From NCBI RefSeq assembly GCF_007752935.1, contig NZ_CP036319.1, positions 5,684,501 through 5,748,500 on the forward strand: a stretch of DNA of 64,000 nucleotides, in the 5' to 3' direction. Shown in pieces: positions 20,394-30,083 of this stretch (positions are counted from its first letter, which is position 1; every line of letters begins with the position of its first letter). This DNA is from Crateriforma conspicua (lineage in GTDB: Bacteria; Planctomycetota; Planctomycetia; Pirellulales; Pirellulaceae). The translations under genes and the position numbers were made by a program. The notes under the pieces are model-generated. The model was not told the origin of the DNA and did not search any database. It was given only the letters and a program-made list of their open reading frames with translations.

Positions 20394-20924
20394 ATGCAAT
20401 CCGATCAAGATGGAACATCGTCGGACTCCGATTCACCAGACGACCCCATGACAGCTAAGCCTTCGCGCAAGCGGCTGTTTGGGCCCGGCGCCTATCTGTT
20501 CGCAGGCTGTCTGGGACTTCTTGCCGGCGTTGGAACATTCACCTTCGGCTACGGCAAGGGAGCCAGCTATCTGAGCAACGATCCCAAAACGTGTGTCAAC
20601 TGCCACGTGATGCAGGGTCACATGGATTCATGGCAACAAAGCAGCCACCACCACGTCGCGGTTTGCAACGATTGTCACTTGCCACATCACCCCATCGGCA
20701 AATGGGTCACCAAAGCTGACAACGGGTTCTTTCACTCGCTCGCGTTCACAACGGGTGGATTCAAAGATCCGATCCGAATCAAACCCCGCAATCGCCGTGT
20801 CACACAAGGCACCTGCGTCCACTGTCACGAATCGGTCGTACACAGCATGTTGCCCGACGCCGCCGGCCGCGACATGCAGTCTTGTGTCCACTGCCATGCC
20901 GACGTCGGCCACGCGGGTCGCTGA
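20394..20924 (+). CDS. nrfH: NrfH tetrahaem cytochrome c, quinol dehydrogenase
   Basis: 176 residues of the NapC/NirT/NrfH family. A polar N-terminus and one membrane helix (about 31-53) precede four haem c motifs: C67VNCH, C91NDCH, C141VHCH and C164VHCH. The first haem is followed by a Met two residues after its His (CVNCHVM), as in NrfH. The protein anchors NrfA at the outer face of the cytoplasmic membrane and passes electrons from menaquinol to it. ATG 20394 has GGGAG 9 bp upstream. nrfA starts 66 bp downstream. The Fnr-type site at 20240 predicts induction by low oxygen or NO. Confidence 0.93.
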   Translation: MQSDQDGTSSDSDSPDDPMTAKPSRKRLFGPGAYLFAGCLGLLAGVGTFTFGYGKGASYLSNDPKTCVNCHVMQGHMDSWQQSSHHHVAVCNDCHLPHHPIGKWVTKADNGFFHSLAFTTGGFKDPIRIKPRNRRVTQGTCVHCHESVVHSMLPDAAGRDMQSCVHCHADVGHAGR

Positions 20925-20990
20925 TCCGCCGACCGAAGCAATTTGCCATCCACTGTTCTTTCTTCATCCCTTCACGAATCCAGCATCACC

Positions 20991-22574
20991 ATGTCATCGA
21001 ACACCCAACGCAGTTTCGGCTGGCTGGCCCTATTAACCGCGATCGTGGCTGCGGTCACGTTCGGCGTGGTCGCATTATTGGTGAACATTTTCGAGCGGAA
21101 ACAAGAAGCTCGAAATCCATTCGTGAAGGTGGCCGAAGTCACCGAGGTCAGCACCGACCCTAAACCCTGGGGCCTGAATTTCCCCCAGCAATACGAAGAT
21201 TACTTAAAGACGGTGAACGACGATTACACCGACTTTGGTGGCAACCACGCGTTGCCGCCCAGCAAGCTGGAAAAGCATCCTTGGCTGAAGCGGTTGTTCG
21301 CCGGATATGCGTTCAGCATTGACTATCGCGAAGCACGTGGCCATGCCCACATGCTGTCCGACCAAGAGGTCACCAAACGCGTCACCGAGGTTCAACAAGC
21401 CGGCGCTTGCCTTCACTGCCACGCATCGATCATTCCCACGTACCGACGAATCGGCTTGGAATCGATGGGCAAAGAAGCGACTGAAGAAGCGATGACCGAA
21501 GGCTACCAATGGGACGCGGTTTTGGCTGGGTTCCAAGCGGTCAGTCAAAAGAACTACGAAGAAGTTCACGCCGAACTGACCAAGACGCCCGACGGTGTCA
21601 CCAAAGCGGAAGACGGCGATCCGCACATGGGCGGCGCTCACCCGGTGTCATGCATCGACTGCCATGACCCGGAAACGATGTCGATTCGAGTGACCCGCCC
21701 GGGATTCATCTTGGGGATCGACAAATTGGCCAAAAGCGATGCTCCGGTCCCGCACCTGCCAAGCATCCAGGAATGGCGCGACAAGGGCAGCAAAGGCAAC
21801 TACGATCCAAACACCATGGCAACCCGCCAGGAAATGCGATCGTTTGTCTGCGGCCAGTGCCATGTGGAGTACTACTGTGCCAACAAGATGACGCTGACGT
21901 TTCCGTGGAGCAACGGCCTGAAAATGGAACAACTGGAAGCCGAATGGGATAGCACCGAATTTCCCGACGGCGGAAAGTTCTATGACTACGTCCACAAGGA
22001 AACGGGAACGAAGGTTTATAAGGCACAACACCCCGAGTTTGAGCTTTGGAGTCAAGGGATTCATGCCCGCAGCGGTGTCAGTTGCAGCGACTGTCACATG
22101 CCTTACGAAAAGAAGGGTGCGACTAAGGTCAGCAGCCACTGGGTCCGCAGCCCGATGTTGAACATCAACAAAGCGTGCCAGACGTGCCACAACATTCCCG
22201 AACAAGAGATCGTTGATCGCGTGGCCGTGATCCAAGACCGAACGGAACAATTGATCGATCGTGCTGCCGCAGCAATGACCGAGATGCTGGACGCGATCAT
22301 AGCGGCGCAGGAAGCCGGCGTTTCCGACGACGACTTGGCACCGGTTCGTGACCTGCAACGCAAGGCCATGTGGCGGCTGGATTACATCGCCAGCGAAAAC
22401 AGCAAAGGATTCCACGCCCGCCAGGAAGCCGCCCGCATCCTGGCCGAATCGGTCGACTACAGTCGCCAAGCAATCGCCATGTGCTACAAGCTGATGGGTC
22501 CGTCGGCACCGGCCGATGTGGCCAAGACGATCGACGAAGCTGACCGCTTGGCCAGCCTGGCGGAATCGAACTGA
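20991..22574 (+). CDS. nrfA: NrfA pentahaem cytochrome c nitrite reductase (ammonia forming)
   Basis: 527 residues. An N-terminal hydrophobic helix (10-33) is followed by [13 protein letters not shown], typical of NrfA. Five haem motifs are visible: C140LHCH, C221IDCH, C287GQCH, C365SDCH and C396QTCH. The first is CxxCH, not the classical CxxCK whose Lys binds the catalytic haem. Other active-site features remain: ARGHAH near 115-120, CGQCHVEYY with the conserved Tyr, and the catalytic-region His in [16 protein letters not shown]. It reduces nitrite to ammonium in the periplasm together with NrfH. Respiratory use and NO/nitrite detoxification are both possible. Confidence 0.93.
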   Translation: MSSNTQRSFGWLALLTAIVAAVTFGVVALLVNIFERKQEARNPFVKVAEVTEVSTDPKPWGLNFPQQYEDYLKTVNDDYTDFGGNHALPPSKLEKHPWLKRLFAGYAFSIDYREARGHAHMLSDQEVTKRVTEVQQAGACLHCHASIIPTYRRIGLESMGKEATEEAMTEGYQWDAVLAGFQAVSQKNYEEVHAELTKTPDGVTKAEDGDPHMGGAHPVSCIDCHDPETMSIRVTRPGFILGIDKLAKSDAPVPHLPSIQEWRDKGSKGNYDPNTMATRQEMRSFVCGQCHVEYYCANKMTLTFPWSNGLKMEQLEAEWDSTEFPDGGKFYDYVHKETGTKVYKAQHPEFELWSQGIHARSGVSCSDCHMPYEKKGATKVSSHWVRSPMLNINKACQTCHNIPEQEIVDRVAVIQDRTEQLIDRAAAAMTEMLDAIIAAQEAGVSDDDLAPVRDLQRKAMWRLDYIASENSKGFHARQEAARILAESVDYSRQAIAMCYKLMGPSAPADVAKTIDEADRLASLAESN

Positions 22575-22615
22575 GGCAGGTCAATCGACCACGTATTGCG
22601 GCCCTCTATGGACAT

Positions 22616-22637
22616 CACGGTTTCGCAGCAAACCGTG
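22616..22637. terminator. Hairpin between convergent nrfA and crp genes
   Basis: CACGGTTT (22616-22623) and AAACCGTG (22630-22637) form a perfect 8-bp stem with a 6-nt loop. A run of nine C follows (22640-22648) and no U-tract, so factor-independent termination is doubtful. Its place between two convergent stops suggests a transcript end or barrier. Confidence 0.4.
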
Positions 22638-22722
22638 TGCCCCCCCCCAATTCCAACGCACTCGCCGGCGAGCCCTGTTGGTCAAGCCGCACTGCGTCTG
22701 GACCAGCCGACCGGGCAGCCGC

Positions 22723-23418
22723 TTACTCTCGATGATCGCTGATGTCGCCCAAGGCATCCGCATCCAATACGCGAATCGTCCGACTTCCCTCCGATTCAAT
22801 CACCTGTTTTTCCATTAAACGACGCAACACGCGTGAAAACGTTTCACTGGTCAAGTTCAGGTGGTTGGCGATGTCTTTCTTTGACCCGGGCAGGGCGATC
22901 CTGCCGTTCGCGTCACAAGGCAGGTCACACAACAAACGGGTCACACGCGACATCGCGTCACGCAGGGCGATGTCTTCCACCAGCTGAACAAAGTGGCGCA
23001 CCCAAAACGCCATCCCCGTTAGCAATTGGTGGCACAACGCGTGATTGGACAACAACTCCGTTTGCAACCGATCTGTGGGAATCAATACACATTCGGTCGG
23101 CTCGGCGGCTGATGCGGATGCTGGTAATGGAAAACCACCGATGGCCGCGACTTCGGCGAACGTTTGGTTGGGGCCACAAAGGTGCAACACATGCTGTTGT
23201 CCGTTCGGGCCGCTGCGAAAGACACGCACCAACCCCCGATCGACAACGAAGATGCCGGGGCAGGGCATTTGTTGTTGAAATACAGTTTCACCGGCCCGAT
23301 ATCGGCACCGACGCCCCATGTCGCACAGCAACGACATCTGTTGATCATCCAGCCCCTGAAACAAACCACACGCGGCCAACACATCACGAACAGGCCGCGG
23401 ATCAGAAACTTCTTTCAT
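22723..23418 (-). CDS. Crp/Fnr-family regulator, DNR/NnrR-like
   Basis: 231 residues: an N-terminal cyclic-nucleotide-type effector domain (about 15-125), a dimer helix (130-165) and a C-terminal HTH (175-205). The recognition helix reads SETFSRVLRRL, with Glu192, Ser195 and Arg196 matching the Fnr residues that read TTGAT. The four N-terminal cysteines of oxygen-sensing Fnr are not arranged in that pattern, so this is more likely a haem/NO-type DNR or NnrR relative. ATG 23418 follows AGGGGG. It is divergent from hcp and next to nrfHA, both preceded by matching operators; the site at 23431 overlaps its own leader, suggesting autoregulation. Confidence 0.88.
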   Translation of the reverse strand: MKEVSDPRPVRDVLAACGLFQGLDDQQMSLLCDMGRRCRYRAGETVFQQQMPCPGIFVVDRGLVRVFRSGPNGQQHVLHLCGPNQTFAEVAAIGGFPLPASASAAEPTECVLIPTDRLQTELLSNHALCHQLLTGMAFWVRHFVQLVEDIALRDAMSRVTRLLCDLPCDANGRIALPGSKKDIANHLNLTSETFSRVLRRLMEKQVIESEGSRTIRVLDADALGDISDHRE

Positions 23419-23430
23419 CGCGTGGCCCCC

Positions 23431-23444
23431 TTGATCTTGGTCAA
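23431..23444. promoter_or_regulatory. Fnr/DNR-type operator between crp and hcp
   Basis: TTGATCTTGGTCAA, an almost perfect Fnr-family dyad. It begins 12 bp upstream of the crp start codon, where binding would block the regulator's own expression, and lies 74 bp before hcp. Confidence 0.8.
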
Positions 23445-23465
23445 GGACAAATCCAAAGCGGGCTC

Positions 23466-23471
23466 CATAAT
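23466..23471 (+). promoter_or_regulatory. Candidate -10 element of hcp promoter
   Basis: CATAAT, one base from TATAAT. With a start site about 7 bp downstream, the operator at 23431-23444 would be centred near -40.5 to -41.5, the classic class II activator position for Fnr-type proteins. Confidence 0.5.
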
Positions 23472-23518
23472 GGCCGCTGGGAACCTGATGCCATTCACCC
23501 TTCCACGGGAATCCAACA

Positions 23519-24841
23519 ATGTCGATGAATGAATTCCGACCGCCGCTGATGTGCGACCAATGCGAACAAACCTCCAAGGGGCGTGGATGCATGATTGCCG
23601 AACACCCGGGCGTGTGCGGGAAAGACGAGGATGTTCAGTCACTGCAGGAGATCTTGCTATATGGTCTCAAAGGCATGGCGTCCTACGCACACCACGCACG
23701 CCGCCTGGGAAAGACGGATGAATCGGTCAGCGAGTTTATCGAAGAGGCACTGTTTTCAACAGTGACGAACGTCAACTTCGATGTCGACAGCCTTCTGGAA
23801 CTCGTTCTGAAATGCGGGACCATCAACCTTCGCGTCATGGAACTGCTTGACAGCGGACACGTCGAAATGTTTGGCCACCCGCGTCCCGCGGAGGTGAAGC
23901 ATGGCACCGCCGAAGGTCCGGGAATTTTGGTGACCGGTCACGACATGTTGGACTTGCTGAATGTGTTGAAGCAGGTCGAGGGCACCAACATCAACGTCTA
24001 CACGCACGGCGAAATGCTGCCGGCGCATATGTATCCGGTCCTTGGCGATCACCCAAATTTGGCGGGGCATTTTGGTGGCCCCTGGCAAAAACAAAAGACC
24101 GAGTTCGCCGCATTCCCCGGACCGGTATTGGCCACAACGAACTGCCTGCTACTGCCACGTGAAAGTTACAAAGACCGTCTGTTCCACACACGCGTCACCG
24201 CCGTCCCCGAGGGTGTTCGTATCGACGGTGATGACTATGGTCCGGTCATCGAATCGGCATTGCGATGTGTTCCCTGTGATGACAACTGGGTCAGCACCAG
24301 CACCATCGGATTTCATCGTGAAGTCCTGTTGGATCGCGCCGCGGAGATTGTCGCCGCCTGTAAAGAGGGCAAGATCAGTCACTTCTTTCTCATTGGCGGG
24401 TGCGACGGCGCAGAACCCGGCAGAAACTACTACAGCGATTTTGCACAAGCCACGCCGCACGATAGCTTTATCCTGACCCTCGGATGCGGAAAGTATCGGA
24501 TCAATGGCTTTGATTACGGTACCCACCTGGGCCTTCCGCGCCTGATGGACATGGGCCAATGCAATGACGCATACGGCGCGATCGCGGTAGCATCGGCTTT
24601 GGCCGACGCATTCGATTGCTCCGTCAACGATCTTCCGCTGACGATTGTCCTCAGTTGGTTCGAACAGAAAGCGGTCGCCGTTTTGCTGACGCTGCTGTCG
24701 CTCGGGGTCACCAACATCCGCATCGGTCCTGCGGCGCCGGCATTCATCTCGCCCAATATCATGAAGCGATTGCAGGACACCTACAACCTGCAGCTGATCG
24801 GGCCCGACGGTGCAGCTGACTGTGCCGCATCCCTGGCTTGA
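23519..24841 (+). CDS. hcp: Hybrid-cluster protein (hydroxylamine/NO reductase), short form
   Basis: 440 residues, about 110 shorter than the usual 550. The N-terminal cluster cysteines are C12, C15, C24 and C33 (MCDQCEQTSKGRGC ... GVCGK). After TLFSTLTNVNFD-like sequence (here ALFSTVTNVNFD) the second helical bundle of classical Hcp is missing. The hybrid-cluster region is intact: GHDMLDLLNVL, YTHGEMLPAHMYP, CVPCDDN, GCDGAEPGRNYYSDFA, TLGCGKYRING and MGQCNDAYGAI. Hcp reduces NO to N2O or hydroxylamine to ammonium and protects against nitrosative stress, consistent with the adjacent nrfHA and the Fnr-type operator. The short layout resembles class III proteins from archaea and anaerobes. Confidence 0.92.
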   Translation: MSMNEFRPPLMCDQCEQTSKGRGCMIAEHPGVCGKDEDVQSLQEILLYGLKGMASYAHHARRLGKTDESVSEFIEEALFSTVTNVNFDVDSLLELVLKCGTINLRVMELLDSGHVEMFGHPRPAEVKHGTAEGPGILVTGHDMLDLLNVLKQVEGTNINVYTHGEMLPAHMYPVLGDHPNLAGHFGGPWQKQKTEFAAFPGPVLATTNCLLLPRESYKDRLFHTRVTAVPEGVRIDGDDYGPVIESALRCVPCDDNWVSTSTIGFHREVLLDRAAEIVAACKEGKISHFFLIGGCDGAEPGRNYYSDFAQATPHDSFILTLGCGKYRINGFDYGTHLGLPRLMDMGQCNDAYGAIAVASALADAFDCSVNDLPLTIVLSWFEQKAVAVLLTLLSLGVTNIRIGPAAPAFISPNIMKRLQDTYNLQLIGPDGAADCAASLA

Positions 24842-24924
24842 TTCGCCCACGAATGCCGCACCCGCCCCCGAGAACACATCAAGCGGTGATTTCAAAGCGG
24901 GACAGTTGGGCCGCCATCACGTGG

Positions 24925-27279
24925 CTATCGAATCTCGATCACGACCTTGTCGATCGAACCGACAAATTCGAATGGCGGCTGATAGTCCTTGGTCACGGGT
25001 TGTCCGGTATCAGCACCGATTCCAAACGTGTCGATCCCAAAACGGCCCCCAACGGTCGCCGACATGACGGCTGAATCGACCATTTGGTCACCGACCGAAA
25101 GCCGGACGGTCGCCCCCTTCCCGGCACCGCCGCCGTCATAATCAAAATCTACTCTGATCACTGATTTCCCATTCGGAACCGGACTATCACTTTGAATGAA
25201 CGTGTGCTCTTCAAAAAAGTTGTAGTCAAAAACCGGCACACCGTCTTTCAAGTAAAGCACCATTCCGGCGGCAACCCCACCGAATCCCATGATCACACCT
25301 TCGGCCGTCGACTCATTGACATCGATGTTGGCCGTCAACGACCAACTTTGGTTTTTCATGGGCGGAGCAGCTGGCTCAGCGATCCGGGTGGCTCCTGCGT
25401 AATAAATGTACGTCTTTGACTCTTGATCCCAGCCCGGAACCGATGGCTTGGGAATGGCCAATCGACCGGCACCGCGATCATCAAACGGATAAACCGAGTT
25501 CCGTTCCGCGACTGCATTAAAAAGTTCTTGCAATTCTTCGAGTTTCTGAGGCATCTTTGCCGCCAGATCATTTGCTTCCGAAAAGTCTGATTCCAAGTTG
25601 TAAAGCTCCCAACGGTCTTGATCCCAGTTCCCCGGTGCCAAGTCTTGTCGCCAGGGGATGGTGTGCTGGGCATTGGCTTTCCAACCGTCGGCATAAATCG
25701 ACCGGTTGGTAAAAATCTCAAAATATTGTTCTTGCCGGCCTTGATAGCTGGCATTGTCAAAACTTTCCACGAATGACTTACCCGCCAATGGAAGCTGCGT
25801 GATTCCATTGACCTGTTTTGGCATCGGGACGTTTGCGGCTTCCAGAATCGTCGGGACAACATCCACCAAATGCAGAAATGCATCGCGGGAACGTTCATCG
25901 GGCTGAATCTTCGCCGGCCAACTGACCACCATCGGGTTTCGGGTTCCGCCCAAGTGCGACGCCACTTGCTTGACCCACTGAAATGGGGTGTTGCCCGCCC
26001 ATGCCCAGCCGACGGGATAGTGCGGCTCCGACTCGGGGCCACCCAACAAATCCAGATGTTTTGCGACTTCGTCCAGATCCGTCGGTAACCCATTCAAGTT
26101 GCGAATTTCGTTCAAAGTTCCGTCGGGCCCACCCTCGGCTGATGCTCCGTTGTCGCCAACGATGTAGATCACCATGGTATTTTCAGCGTCGGGCAACTCC
26201 TTCACCGCATCCAACAACCGTCCGATTTCGTGATCCGTAAAGGCAAAGTAGCCAGCGAAATTCTCAAACAACGCACAGTAAACGCTTTTCTGTTCTTCAC
26301 TCAGGCTTTCCCATTCCGGCACCCACTCGGGACGTGGCGTCAACTGTGTTCCTTGGGGAACGATTCCCATCCGCAACTGGTTTTGGAACACCTGGTCGCG
26401 ATACTTCTCCCACCCCATATCAAATTTGCCTTTGAATTGGTCACGCCAAGACGCGGTGACGTGATGGGGTGCATGCATCGCACCGGGAGCGAAATACATG
26501 AAGAATGGCTTTTCCGGGGCAACCGACTTGGCAAGCTTCATCCGAGCGATTGCGCGGTCGGTCATATCGGTCATGAAGTGGTACCTGTCGTCGGGCGTCT
26601 TGTTTGGCTCGACAGGCACCGTGTTTTCAAAAACGACCGGGTAATACTGATGGGTCTCCCCGGCATTGAAGCCATAGAAGTACTCAAAACCCATCCCCGT
26701 CGGCCAGCGATCAAAAGGACCGGCAACAGTGGTTTCCCAGTCAGGCGTGTTGTGGTTTTTTCCATACCACCATGTGTTGTACCCGTTGTGCTTCAAGACC
26801 TCCGCGATGGTTGCCGTATTCTTTGGCAGCATCGTGGAATAATTGGGAAACCCAGTGGCCCACTCCATCAAGAATCCGTTTCCACATTGGTGGTGATTCC
26901 GTCCGGTCAGCAATGCCGCACGCGAAGGCCCACAAATTGCCGTCGTGTGGAATCGATTGTATTTAATGCCCTCGGATGCCAACTCGTCCAAATTCGGTGT
27001 CGGAATCAATCCACCGAACGTGGAAGTCTGGCCAAACCCCACGTCATCCAACAGGATCAACAAAACATTGGGGGCTCCTTCTGGTGCGGCAACGGGCCCT
27101 TGCCAGTCGGACACCGAGTCTTTGTAGGTCTTGCCGATTTCTCCTTCAAACGGAGTCAAACGCATCGGCACCTTGCTGCGATCCGGATCCGTTGCTTTCA
27201 GACGCTTTTCGCCAGCAGTCAACCATCCAATCAGCAAAACGACAAACGCGACACGCACCGCAGGCGAACGAGAAGACAT
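24925..27279 (-). CDS. Arylsulfatase, large secreted form
   Basis: 784 residues. A hydrophobic signal helix (about 8-24) precedes the sulfatase core with metal ligands in [14 protein letters not shown] and the formylglycine site [11 protein letters not shown]. The middle contains [10 protein letters not shown] and GAMHAPHHV, and [11 protein letters not shown]-like sequence ([12 protein letters not shown]) with the second metal site. The C-terminal 150 residues form a beta-rich domain ([10 protein letters not shown] ... DKVVIEI) seen in large AtsA-type arylsulfatases. It should hydrolyse sulfate esters in the periplasm after Cys oxidation by a formylglycine-generating enzyme, not encoded in this window. 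ATG 27279 is chosen over GTG 27282. Confidence 0.93.
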   Translation of the reverse strand: MSSRSPAVRVAFVVLLIGWLTAGEKRLKATDPDRSKVPMRLTPFEGEIGKTYKDSVSDWQGPVAAPEGAPNVLLILLDDVGFGQTSTFGGLIPTPNLDELASEGIKYNRFHTTAICGPSRAALLTGRNHHQCGNGFLMEWATGFPNYSTMLPKNTATIAEVLKHNGYNTWWYGKNHNTPDWETTVAGPFDRWPTGMGFEYFYGFNAGETHQYYPVVFENTVPVEPNKTPDDRYHFMTDMTDRAIARMKLAKSVAPEKPFFMYFAPGAMHAPHHVTASWRDQFKGKFDMGWEKYRDQVFQNQLRMGIVPQGTQLTPRPEWVPEWESLSEEQKSVYCALFENFAGYFAFTDHEIGRLLDAVKELPDAENTMVIYIVGDNGASAEGGPDGTLNEIRNLNGLPTDLDEVAKHLDLLGGPESEPHYPVGWAWAGNTPFQWVKQVASHLGGTRNPMVVSWPAKIQPDERSRDAFLHLVDVVPTILEAANVPMPKQVNGITQLPLAGKSFVESFDNASYQGRQEQYFEIFTNRSIYADGWKANAQHTIPWRQDLAPGNWDQDRWELYNLESDFSEANDLAAKMPQKLEELQELFNAVAERNSVYPFDDRGAGRLAIPKPSVPGWDQESKTYIYYAGATRIAEPAAPPMKNQSWSLTANIDVNESTAEGVIMGFGGVAAGMVLYLKDGVPVFDYNFFEEHTFIQSDSPVPNGKSVIRVDFDYDGGGAGKGATVRLSVGDQMVDSAVMSATVGGRFGIDTFGIGADTGQPVTKDYQPPFEFVGSIDKVVIEIR

Positions 27280-27783
27280 CACGAATCCCGATTCATGGAA
27301 GTTGACGACAGGCGGAAGTCACGCCACTGTAGCAGGCGTCCGATTGGTCCAAAACGCAACGGTGCTCGGCAAGCCAAAAATCTGCCGGCAATTTTGCACC
27401 AGTCCGGCGTGTGGCTGCATCCGAACCTCCGAAGACATGCGGTGTTCCACCGACGAATGGACGGCCCTATCCGGTCATTCTGACGGGATCACCACCGTCC
27501 GAAACGCCACGGACTGAACACGCGGTCGCTATACTACCTGGCGATAGAACGACTGAGCGTTTCCATCAGCGCGGCTCGGCCAGACCAGCGGTTGGTCTCC
27601 TTTGACATCGTGTCGTGCCAGGAACGATACAAGTGCGTCACACTGCACGCTCCGTCCCCCAGACGAGAGTCACATTGAGACTGGATCCTGCTTGGTGATT
27701 TGTTCGTCCAACGCGTGGAACGGAATTCATCTTTGAACTCAAATCGACCAACCCCAAGTCCATCCAAACAGAGGATCGTTCGC
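27280..27783. other. Non-coding stretch between divergent sulfatases
   Basis: The two sulfatase genes point away from each other across about 500 bp. The space should hold both promoters. No palindrome, repeat or small gene stands out. Confidence 0.5.
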
Positions 27784-29565
27784 ATGAAAATTGGTGATCA
27801 CCATCGCGTGCTTTTCCGCACCGCCATACTGACACTTACGTCGATTGCCTGGATGGCATCGGCGTTGGCACGTCCAAACGTCATTGTCATTATGAGTGAC
27901 GATCAGGGTGTCGGCGACTACGGATTCATGGGCAACGAAGTCATCAAGACTCCCGAATTGGATGCCTTGGTTCAGCATAGTGCGCTGATGAACCGATTCT
28001 ACGTCAGCCCGGTCTGTGCCCCGACGAGGGCAAGCTTGATGACCGGTCGATACAACTATCGGACCCGATGCATCGACACCTATGTCGGACGCGCAATGAT
28101 GGACCCGGTGGAAGTCACGATTGCAGAGTTGCTTCGTGACGCCGGTTATCAAACGGGAATCTATGGAAAGTGGCACCTGGGCGATAGTTACCCCTTAAGA
28201 CCGATGGATCAAGGGTTTCAAGACTGTCTGGTGCATCGGGGCGGCGGTATCGGACAACCGTCGGATCCAATCGGCGCCGAAGGCAAATACACCGACCCGA
28301 CGCTGTTGAAAAATGGGGTCGAAACCCCGATGAAAGGCTATTGCACTGACATCTACTTCGACGCCGCCATGTCGTTCATCGAATCGGCGGTCGCCGAACA
28401 GAACAGTTTCTTTGCGTACATCGCCACCAATGCGCCACACGGACCATTCCATGACGTCCCCGATGAGCTTTACAAGGAATACCTGACGGCCGATTTAAGC
28501 GAGATTTTCGTCAAGGATCTTCCTGCAAAGCGAGTGCCAGCGGAGGTCGACAAGCTTGCTCGGATTGCGGCGATGATCACCAACATCGACGAAAACGTCG
28601 GGCGGTTGTTGCGCAAGTTGGACGATCTAAAGATCCGTGACAACACGATTCTCATCTACTTGAATGACAACGGACCCAACACGCTGCGGTATGTCGGCGA
28701 CATGCGGGGCATGAAAACGCATGTCGATGACGGCGGCGTACGATCACCACTGGTATTCCACTGGCCGACTGCGATCGCCGTACCAATTGTACGAGATGAA
28801 TTGTGTGCCCACATCGACCTTCTACCGACGCTGATGGATGCGTGTGATGTGGACCTTCCATCGGATCTGCAAATTGACGGTCGTAGCTTTTTGCCGCTAT
28901 TGATGGACGAAGAAGCAAATTGGCCAAAACGGCAAGTCGTGATCCAAGCCCACCGTGGTGATGTCCCGCAACAGTATCATCACTTCTCGCTGCACGAAGA
29001 TCCGTGGAAGCTGGTCCATCCCAGCGGCTTCGGGAAAGAAACTTTTCCCGGTTCGCCCAAGCTTGAGCTTTACAACCTACGCGAAGACCCTCGACAGCAG
29101 CATGACGTATCCGACGAATTCCCCGATGTGAAAGCCCGATTGCAAAAGGCGTACGAAGCTTGGTTCGCCGACGTCAGCTCAACACGCCCGAACAATTATG
29201 CCCCGCCGCGGATCGTTATCGGAACTGACCATGAACCGACAACCGTCTTGACCCGACAAGACTGGCGTCACACCAAAGGCCGAGCTTGGGCGGCCGATTC
29301 CAACGGGTTCTGGCTGTTGGAAAGTATGAAACCCGGCACCTACGACGTTGAATTGGTTTTCACCGACGCGCAAAACTCCGGTCAGGCCACGATACGAGCA
29401 GGCGACCACGCAGAAAAACTAATCATTCAGCAAGGAAAACGACGCGGTCACAAAATCCGAATGGCTTTGCCTGGCGGGAAGTTCTCGTTTTCCGTTGACG
29501 TCGTCTTTGGTGCCACGAATCAGGGCCCCCATCAGGTGATAATCCAGCGGTTTAGCACACCTTGA
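27784..29565 (+). CDS. Secreted sulfatase
   Basis: 593 residues from ATG 27784; the frame is open back to 27700 but the shorter start gives a proper signal peptide (LFRTAILTLTSIAWMASALA). The mature protein begins RPNVIVIMSDDQGVGDYG, with both metal-binding Asp, and has the formylglycine motif CAPTRASLMTG, then YGKWHLGDSY and TNAPHGPFHDV. Thr replaces the Ser usual in CxPSR, a permitted variant. The C-terminal 120 residues are an additional beta domain ending in VIIQRF. Substrate is unknown; such enzymes in planctomycetes act on sulfated polysaccharides. Confidence 0.92.
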   Translation: MKIGDHHRVLFRTAILTLTSIAWMASALARPNVIVIMSDDQGVGDYGFMGNEVIKTPELDALVQHSALMNRFYVSPVCAPTRASLMTGRYNYRTRCIDTYVGRAMMDPVEVTIAELLRDAGYQTGIYGKWHLGDSYPLRPMDQGFQDCLVHRGGGIGQPSDPIGAEGKYTDPTLLKNGVETPMKGYCTDIYFDAAMSFIESAVAEQNSFFAYIATNAPHGPFHDVPDELYKEYLTADLSEIFVKDLPAKRVPAEVDKLARIAAMITNIDENVGRLLRKLDDLKIRDNTILIYLNDNGPNTLRYVGDMRGMKTHVDDGGVRSPLVFHWPTAIAVPIVRDELCAHIDLLPTLMDACDVDLPSDLQIDGRSFLPLLMDEEANWPKRQVVIQAHRGDVPQQYHHFSLHEDPWKLVHPSGFGKETFPGSPKLELYNLREDPRQQHDVSDEFPDVKARLQKAYEAWFADVSSTRPNNYAPPRIVIGTDHEPTTVLTRQDWRHTKGRAWAADSNGFWLLESMKPGTYDVELVFTDAQNSGQATIRAGDHAEKLIIQQGKRRGHKIRMALPGGKFSFSVDVVFGATNQGPHQVIIQRFSTP

Positions 29566-29663
29566 CGGTCGGGCTCGGCGAAACGCCTGGATCACGAACG
29601 TGCAAAGCTTGGATCACGCCAATTTCGCAATTGTGATTTTTGCTGTCCAAGCCGCGTGAACGG

Positions 29664-29903
29664 CTAGAGACGCGATTCGCGTTTGGCTTTTCCAAATTTT
29701 GCCGCAGCGATCAACCAAAAAGGTGCGATGATGATGCATCCGATGACCGCGGTCGCCGATCCCAGCTTGGACGCTCGTTCGGACAACTCACGATTGGATA
29801 GCCCCTGGCCGTCCAACCACATCATGACCAGGACGCCAACAATCAGCATCAATGGCAGGACGATCGCAGTGACGATCAACGGTAACTTGAAGAATTTTAC
29901 CAC
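29664..29903 (-). CDS. Small two-helix membrane protein
   Basis: 79 residues from GTG 29903, which has GAGGAGG 5-11 bp upstream. The protein has two hydrophobic segments (about 8-29 and 46-66), a short polar loop with Ser/Arg/Glu, and a basic C-terminus (KFGKAKRESRL). A longer TTG start at 29936 exists without support. I do not recognise the family. It stands alone between a sulfatase and an esterase gene. Codon use and a good ribosome site make it likely real. Confidence 0.6.
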   Translation of the reverse strand: MVKFFKLPLIVTAIVLPLMLIVGVLVMMWLDGQGLSNRELSERASKLGSATAVIGCIIIAPFWLIAAAKFGKAKRESRL

Positions 29904-30083
29904 CCAAGCCTCCTCAATAAACGAGACGGACTCCAAACGTGGCCTATCTTAACAATCTGGCCTGTGATCCGTGCGCCACACACACAAAAACCTGTGAGTT
30001 GGCCAGGTCATCAATAGAGAACGCTTTGGATCACCATCACCAGCGTGTGGTGACGAAGAAGGAGGTTACCGTCTTCGCGGTAG

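Noticed and set aside
22640-22648. Run of nine C
   Set aside because: Could suggest phase variation, but it lies in non-coding DNA between convergent genes and could also be a sequencing artefact.
24149-24895. Minus-strand reading frame of 248 residues
   Set aside because: Antisense to hcp, whose cluster ligands are all in place.
26230-27483. Long plus-strand reading frame of 417 residues
   Set aside because: It lies almost fully antisense to the arylsulfatase gene and has no domain or signal features; an open shadow of the sulfatase frame.
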